A stretch of DNA of 64,000 nucleotides from CAYWRO01 sp964460345 (GTDB taxonomy: Bacteria > Planctomycetota > Phycisphaerae > Phycisphaerales > UBA1924): NCBI GenBank assembly GCA_964460345.1, contig CAYWRO010000003.1:1-64000 (forward strand), given 5' to 3'. Under the pieces are notes generated by a model. It saw nothing but the letters and a program-made list of their open reading frames with translations. It was not told the DNA's origin and did no database searches. A program made the translations under genes and the position numbers. Numbering within the stretch: position 1 is the first letter of the stretch; the number at the start of each line of letters is the position of its first letter. Positions 59,717-64,000 of this stretch are shown here, one piece after another.

Positions 59717-61210
59717 ATGTCGGAAGCACAGCAACAGGCGGCGGCGGCAGCCGGCGCAACATTTGAGGCGTCTGAGTTTGAGTCGCTCCTGAAGAAGGAG
59801 TTCAAGCCCAAGACGGACCACGCCAAGACGGCCATTGAGAGCGCCGTTCACACGCTTGCTCAGCAGGCGCTCTCTGAGACGGCCCTCATCAGCGACGATG
59901 CGGTCAAGACGATCGAGGGGATCATCGCCGAGATCGATCGCAAGCTCTCGGAGCAGATCAACCTGATCATGCACCACGCGGACTTCCAGCAGCTGGAAGG
60001 CACCTGGCGCGGCCTGCATCACCTGGTGAACAACACGGAGACCGATGAGACGCTCAAGATCCGCGTCTTCAACATCTCCAAGAAGGACGTCGCCAAGACC
60101 ATCAAGAAGTTCAAGGGCACCAGCTGGGACCAGAGCCCCCTCTTCAAGAAGCTCTACGAAGAGGAGTACGGCTCCCCCGGCGGCGAGCCGTACGGCTGCC
60201 TCATCGGCGATTACTACTTCGACCACAGCCCGCAGGATGTCGAGACGCTCGCCGGCATGGCGCAGATCGCCGCCGCGGCCCACGCGCCGTTCATCGCCGC
60301 CTCCGACCCGAGCCTGATGAACATGGAATCCTGGCAGGAGCTCTCCAACCCGCGCGACCTGACCAAGATTTTTGGAACGGCCGAGTACGCGGCGTGGCGG
60401 TCCCTGCGCCAGAGCGAGGATTCCAAGTACATCGGCCTCACCATGCCGAGGTTCCTCTCCCGTCAGCCGTACGGCGCCAAGACGAACCCGGTCGAGGAGT
60501 TCGACTTCGAGGAGGACACCGAGGGCGCTGATCACGGCAAGTTCACGTGGTCCAACTCCGCTTTCGCCATGGGCGTGAACATCAACAAGGCGTTCAAGCT
60601 CTACGGCTGGTGCTCGCGCATCCGCGGCGTCGAATCCGGCGGGATGGTGGAGGGCCTGCCGGTCCACACCTTCCCAACCGACGACGGCGGCGTCGACATG
60701 AAGTGCCCCACGGAAATCGCGATCACCGACCGGCGTGAGGCGGAACTGGCCAAGAACGGCATGATGCCGCTCAGCCACTGGAAGAACACCGACTACGCCG
60801 TCTTCGTCGGCGCTCAGTCGCTCCACCAGCCGGCCGAGTACGACGACCCGGACGCCTCCGCCAACGCCCAGCTCGGCGCGCGGCTACCGTACCTGTTCTC
60901 CACATGCCGGTTTGCCCACTACCTCAAGTGCATCGTGCGTGACAAGATCGGCTCCTTCAAGGAGCGGGCCGACATGGAAAAGTGGCTGAACAGCTGGATC
61001 CAGCAGTACGTGGAGCCGGATCCCGCCAACGCCACCGAAGAGGCCAAGGCCCGTCGTCCGCTGGCGGCCGCGGAGGTCTACGTCGAGGAGGTCGAGGGGA
61101 ACCCCGGTTATTACACCAGCAAGTTCTTCCTCCGCCCGCACTATCAGCTTGAAGGCCTGACCGTCTCGCTTCGTCTCGTGTCCAAGCTTCCGTCAGCCAA
61201 GGGCGGCTGA
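59717..61210 (+). CDS. tssC: T6SS contractile sheath large subunit TssC
   Basis: 497 residues. The features EIDRKLSEQINLIMHHADFQ, LEGTWRGLHHLVNNTETDET and GEPYGCLIGDYYFDHSPQDV are diagnostic of TssC/VipB, as are SLRQSEDSKYIGLTMPRFL, LPVHTFPTDDGGVDMKCPTE and the C-terminal YTSKFFLRPHYQLEGLTVSL. It is the normal length. The GAGGAGG at 59703-59709 lies inside the 3' end of tssB. Together with TssB it forms the sheath around the Hcp tube; contraction drives the spike outward. Confidence 0.97.
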   Translation: MSEAQQQAAAAAGATFEASEFESLLKKEFKPKTDHAKTAIESAVHTLAQQALSETALISDDAVKTIEGIIAEIDRKLSEQINLIMHHADFQQLEGTWRGLHHLVNNTETDETLKIRVFNISKKDVAKTIKKFKGTSWDQSPLFKKLYEEEYGSPGGEPYGCLIGDYYFDHSPQDVETLAGMAQIAAAAHAPFIAASDPSLMNMESWQELSNPRDLTKIFGTAEYAAWRSLRQSEDSKYIGLTMPRFLSRQPYGAKTNPVEEFDFEEDTEGADHGKFTWSNSAFAMGVNINKAFKLYGWCSRIRGVESGGMVEGLPVHTFPTDDGGVDMKCPTEIAITDRREAELAKNGMMPLSHWKNTDYAVFVGAQSLHQPAEYDDPDASANAQLGARLPYLFSTCRFAHYLKCIVRDKIGSFKERADMEKWLNSWIQQYVEPDPANATEEAKARRPLAAAEVYVEEVEGNPGYYTSKFFLRPHYQLEGLTVSLRLVSKLPSAKGG

Positions 61211-61227
61211 CTTTTCGCATGACTGTG

Positions 61228-61247
61228 GCCCGGCCGGCGGGCCGGGC
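61228..61247 (+). promoter_or_regulatory. Perfect 8-bp stem-loop between tssC and hcp
   Basis: Arms GCCCGGCC and GGCCGGGC flank GGCG. It lies 17 bp after the tssC stop and 27 bp before the hcp ribosome-binding sequence. There is no T-run, so it is more likely a message stabiliser or processing site than a full terminator. A second hairpin follows hcp at 61801. Confidence 0.5.
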
Positions 61248-61285
61248 GGCGAACGCATCTTCATCCTTTACCATGGAGAATTACG

Positions 61286-61774
61286 ATGGCCGGAGACATG
61301 TTTCTGCAGATCGAGGGGATCAAGGGGGACAGCACGGACGATGCGCACAAGGAATGGATTGAGGTTCTCACGTACAGCACCGGCGTGACCCAGGTCGGTG
61401 GCGGCTCGTCCAGCGCGCAGGGCACGCACACCGGCGGCCGCTGCGATCACCATGACTTCCAGATCAGCAAGAGCCTGGACAAGGCCTCTCCCACGCTGGC
61501 CGTCTATGCCAGCTCCGGCAAGGTGATCCCCACGATCACCTTCGAGTTGTGCCGGGCGATGGGCGAGAAGACCACCTACATGAAGTACACCCTCAAGGAC
61601 TCCATCGTCTCCAGCATCACCACCGGTGGCGGCGGCGGCGTTCCCACGGAGTCGGTGACGTTCCGCTACGGCGAGATCCACTGGGAGTACACCCCGACGG
61701 ATCCGACCAGCGGTGGCAAGACCGGCGCGGCCGTCAAGGGCAACTGGTCCACGATGGCCAACAAGAGCGTCTAA
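61286..61774 (+). CDS. hcp: T6SS tube protein Hcp
   Basis: 162 residues. MFLQIEGIKGDSTDDAHKEW, IEVLTYSTGVTQVG, DFQISKSLDKASPTL and ITFELCRAMGEKTTYMKYTL are typical Hcp, as is SVTFRYGEIHWEYTPTD. Hcp hexamers stack into the inner tube that the sheath expels. GGAG at 61275-61278 supports ATG 61286. The gene is flanked by hairpins on both sides, which fits the large amount of Hcp a T6SS needs relative to its neighbours. Confidence 0.95.
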   Translation: MAGDMFLQIEGIKGDSTDDAHKEWIEVLTYSTGVTQVGGGSSSAQGTHTGGRCDHHDFQISKSLDKASPTLAVYASSGKVIPTITFELCRAMGEKTTYMKYTLKDSIVSSITTGGGGGVPTESVTFRYGEIHWEYTPTDPTSGGKTGAAVKGNWSTMANKSV

Positions 61775-61800
61775 TCGCGCTCTGCTAAGAAGTTTCTTCG

Positions 61801-61829
61801 CGCCCGCCGGGTTAATCGCCGGGCGGGCG
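61801..61829 (+). terminator. GC-rich hairpin after hcp (partial terminator or 3' stabiliser)
   Basis: CGCCCGCC (61801-61808) pairs with GGCGGGCG (61822-61829); two inner G-C pairs extend the stem past a single bulged G. It starts 26 bp after the hcp stop. The bases that follow (TCTTCG) are not a T-run, so read-through into tagJ is expected. Confidence 0.4.
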
Positions 61830-61901
61830 TCTTCGATGACTTTCGTCTCAGTTGTTCCGCAGTGAGCGGCTGATGCGAACAGGAACAAGGGGCTTTCGAT
61901 C

Positions 61902-62729
61902 ATGCTCGCCGAAGCAATGCTCAAAGATGGAGACCTGGACGGCGCGCTGAAGGGCCTTACGGAGCAGGTTCGGTCAAACCCGGCCGATCCCAAGCTGCGC
62001 GTCTTTCTGTTCCAGCTCCTGTGCGTCCGCGGCGAGTGGGAACGGGCCCTTAACCAGCTCAATGTCGCGGCCGAGATGGACCCGCGGAACCTGATGATGG
62101 CCCAGATGTGCCGCGCGGCGCTGCAGTGCGAAGTGCTGCGGGCACGCATCTTTGCCGGCCAGCGGACGCCGCTCATCCTGGGTGAACCGGAGGAGTGGGT
62201 GGGGCTGATGATCCAGGCGGCGCAGAGCGTCGCTTCCGGGGAGCCCGCGGCGGGCGCCAAGCTGCGCGAGCAGGCTTTGGAGCAGGCGCCGGCCACCGCC
62301 GGCTTCATCGATGGCGAAGCATTCGAGTGGATTGCGGACGCTGATTCGCGCCTCGGCCCCATCCTTGAGGTCATCATTGACGGCCGCTACTACTGGGCCC
62401 CGATGCATCGCTTCAGCCGGATCGACATCGAACCGCCCGCCGACCTGCGGGACGTCGTCTGGCTCCCGGCTCGCTTCACCTTCACCAATGGCGGCGACAC
62501 GGTCGGCCTCATTCCGACCCGCTACCCCGGCAGCGAGTCCTGCGACGACGGCGCGGTGCGACTGGGGCGAAAGACGGTCTGGGAAGACCGCGGCGAGGAC
62601 TGCTTCGCCGGACTCGGGCAGCGACTGCTGGCCACGGACGTCGGCGAGCACCCGATCATGGCGGTTCGCTCCATTCTTATCGGAGATCAGCCGCCGGAGG
62701 AAGACGCCAGCGAGGGTGTGGATGGCTGA
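61902..62729 (+). CDS. tagJ: T6SS accessory protein TagJ (ImpE family)
   Basis: 275 residues. The N-terminal TPR-like part (AMLKDGDLDGALKGLTEQVR, PADPKLRVFLFQLLCVRGEW, ERALNQLNVAAEMDP) and the region LILGEPEEWVGLMIQAAQSV match the SciE/ImpE (TagJ) family. Its C-terminal half has FEWIADADSRLGPILEVIID, YYWAPMHRFSRIDIEPPADL and RDVVWLPARFTFTNGG. TagJ binds the TssB N-terminus in some T6SSs and modulates sheath dynamics. The 8-bp overlap with tssE suggests coupling. AAGGGG about 9 nt upstream supports ATG 61902. Confidence 0.88.
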   Translation: MLAEAMLKDGDLDGALKGLTEQVRSNPADPKLRVFLFQLLCVRGEWERALNQLNVAAEMDPRNLMMAQMCRAALQCEVLRARIFAGQRTPLILGEPEEWVGLMIQAAQSVASGEPAAGAKLREQALEQAPATAGFIDGEAFEWIADADSRLGPILEVIIDGRYYWAPMHRFSRIDIEPPADLRDVVWLPARFTFTNGGDTVGLIPTRYPGSESCDDGAVRLGRKTVWEDRGEDCFAGLGQRLLATDVGEHPIMAVRSILIGDQPPEEDASEGVDG

Positions 62730-63228
62730 ACTGACGGTCAAGGAGCGCTGTCAGCCGTGCCTGCTTGACCGGCTGACGGACGATGATCCCCAGGCGCGTC
62801 AGGAGAGCCGCGACCGGCGCGTCGTCTCTCCCGCGGCGTTCAGGCGTGCCGTGCTGCGCGACATCGCCTGGCTGCTCAATACGGCGACGCGCATTCCGGA
62901 AGACGAGCTCTCCGAACTCAAGCACGTCGACTCCTCCACGCTCAACTACGGGGTGCCGGACCTGTGCGGTCAGAGCGGTGCGGGCGTCGACGTGCACGCC
63001 GTGGAACGCAGCATCGCCGAGGCAATCCGACGGTTCGAGCCGCGCATCGAGCCGAGCACCCTCCGCGTGAAAGTCAGCTTGGACCGCGAGCAGATGGGCC
63101 TCCGCGCCCTGCAACTGTCTATCGAAGGACAGATGTGGGCTCAACCCATGCCCGAGCACCTCTACATGAAGACGGAGCTTGATCTGCAGACCGGATCGGT
63201 GACGCTGGAGGACCGCGGCAATGGATAA
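62722..63228 (+). CDS. tssE: T6SS baseplate protein TssE (gp25-like)
   Basis: 168 residues from ATG 62722, eight bases inside the tagJ stop; the frame is open from 62311 only as out-of-frame tagJ. LLDRLTDDDPQA at the start and the core SSTLNYGVPDLCGQSGAGVD with AIRRFEPRIEPSTLRVKVSL are the gp25/lysozyme-like baseplate wedge signature (the conserved FEPR is present). It initiates sheath assembly with TssF, TssG and TssK. The stop overlaps the tssF start by 8 bp. Confidence 0.92.
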   Translation: MAELTVKERCQPCLLDRLTDDDPQARQESRDRRVVSPAAFRRAVLRDIAWLLNTATRIPEDELSELKHVDSSTLNYGVPDLCGQSGAGVDVHAVERSIAEAIRRFEPRIEPSTLRVKVSLDREQMGLRALQLSIEGQMWAQPMPEHLYMKTELDLQTGSVTLEDRGNG

Positions 63229-64000
63229 GCGGTTCCTCACGCATTACGACCGCGAGCTCAACCACATCCGCGAGTCCGCGGCGGACTTCGCCCGGCAGTT
63301 TCCGAAGATTGCCGGCCGCCTGGGGCTCGAAGGGTTCGAGTGCGCCGATCCGTACGTCGAGCGCCTTCTGGAAGGGTTCGCCTTCCTGGCCGCCCGCGTG
63401 CAGGTCAAGCTGGACGCCGAGTTCCCGCGCTTCACCCAGGGGCTGCTGGAGACGGTCTATCCGCACTACCTTGCCCCCACGCCCTCCACGTGCATCGTCC
63501 GATTCGAGCCCACGTCAGGAGACGCCTCACTGGCCGAAGGGTTCGTTCTGCCGCGTGGCCGCTCGCTGCGCAGCGCGATCGGCAAGGGCGAGCAGACCGC
63601 CTGCGAATACCGCACGGCCCATGAAGTAACACTCCTGCCGATCCGAATCGCCCAGGCGGACTACTTCACCCGCGGTCTCGCCGCGGTGCACGCCCCGGAC
63701 CAGGCCGTCGCAGGAGGCGCCCAGGCCAAGGCGGCGATACGTCTGCGGCTGGTAACCACCGGCAATCAGCCGTTCAACGAGATCGCCCTGGACAAGCTCA
63801 CGATCTACCTGCACGGGGCCGACAAGAAGCCCGCCCGCCTCCTTGAGCAGATCCTCGGCCACACGGTCGGCTTCTTCGCGCAGGGACCGGAGACGCCGCC
63901 TTCCTTCCAGGCGCTGATCGGCCCGGACCACGTCCGCCCCGTCGGCTTCGACGATGAACAGGAACTGCTGCCGTACGACGCCAGATCGTTCCATGGCTAC
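63221..64000 (+). CDS. tssF: T6SS baseplate protein TssF, 3'-truncated by the window end
   Basis: 260 codons are visible with no stop; the gene continues past 64000. It begins MDKRFLTHYDRELNHIRESA, followed by DFARQFPKIAGRLGLEGFEC and DPYVERLLEGFAFLAARVQV. The segment KLDAEFPRFTQGLLETVYPH and LAPTPSTCIVRFEP is also characteristic of TssF/ImpG. Full-length TssF is about 580-620 residues, so less than half is present. The overlapping start with tssE shows the baseplate genes are co-translated. Confidence 0.95.
   Translation, partial: MDKRFLTHYDRELNHIRESAADFARQFPKIAGRLGLEGFECADPYVERLLEGFAFLAARVQVKLDAEFPRFTQGLLETVYPHYLAPTPSTCIVRFEPTSGDASLAEGFVLPRGRSLRSAIGKGEQTACEYRTAHEVTLLPIRIAQADYFTRGLAAVHAPDQAVAGGAQAKAAIRLRLVTTGNQPFNEIALDKLTIYLHGADKKPARLLEQILGHTVGFFAQGPETPPSFQALIGPDHVRPVGFDDEQELLPYDARSFHGY

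Overview
The window is high-GC, gene-dense bacterial chromosome with no tRNA, rRNA, insertion sequence or CRISPR array that I can see. The gene set suggests a Gram-negative planctomycete, most likely a Phycisphaerae-type lineage. The pointers are a futalosine-route menaquinone enzyme, membrane proteins carrying zinc ribbons, a PilM/N/O plus GspE platform, a very large two-partner-secretion exoprotein and a type VI secretion cluster. This taxonomic call is inference; there is no phylogenetic marker here that I could place by alignment.

Positions 1-4.7 kb hold a zinc-ribbon membrane protein translationally coupled to an aldehyde dehydrogenase, facing an orphan HlyD/MacA-type membrane-fusion protein. 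From 4.7 to 10.9 kb come a futalosine-hydrolase-like gene and a compact pilM-pilN-pilO-pilP-like-gspE/pilB operon. From 11.0 to 16.8 kb lie an SSS-family symporter with an inserted triple EF-hand domain, a coupled class A beta-lactamase-like hydrolase, a membrane-anchored hypothetical protein and a threonine-dehydrogenase-like enzyme. From 17.3 to 25.7 kb is the second half of a type II secretion / type IV pilus machine (gspF, G, I, J, K, C-like, L, M and a TPR lipoprotein). It is followed by an FAD oxidoreductase and an aldo/keto reductase that may share the transcript.

Positions 27.8-45.4 kb are mostly housekeeping and accessory genes: mscL, ubiX, dnaE, a kinase-like/deoxyribosyltransferase-like fusion, a Tat-targeted epimerase-like protein, an NDP-translocase-like carrier, gatC, a metallophosphoesterase, an HTH-plus-membrane protein, a GbsR/MarR regulator, dinB, ruvX, a solute-binding lipoprotein and a glutamine amidotransferase of the TrpG/PabA type.

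Positions 45.5-64.0 kb form a surface and secretion island. A candidate operator/promoter precedes tpsB (outer-membrane two-partner transporter), which precedes a 3308-residue TpsA-like filamentous exoprotein with six tandem repeats of about 165 residues. Immediately downstream is a type VI secretion cluster in the order tssA-tssB-tssC-hcp-tagJ-tssE-tssF; tssF runs off the window end.

Perfect stem-loops sit just upstream of the ribosome-binding sites of gspG, tpsA and hcp, the genes for the most abundant structural subunit of each of the three secretion machines. This suggests a shared way of raising output of one gene inside an operon. Other items worth following are the two-part hybrid pilus/T2SS locus, the EF-hand symporter, the kinase/deoxyribosyltransferase fusion, a very strong G-quadruplex motif between tpsB and tpsA, and a palindrome covering the putative -10 element upstream of tpsB.
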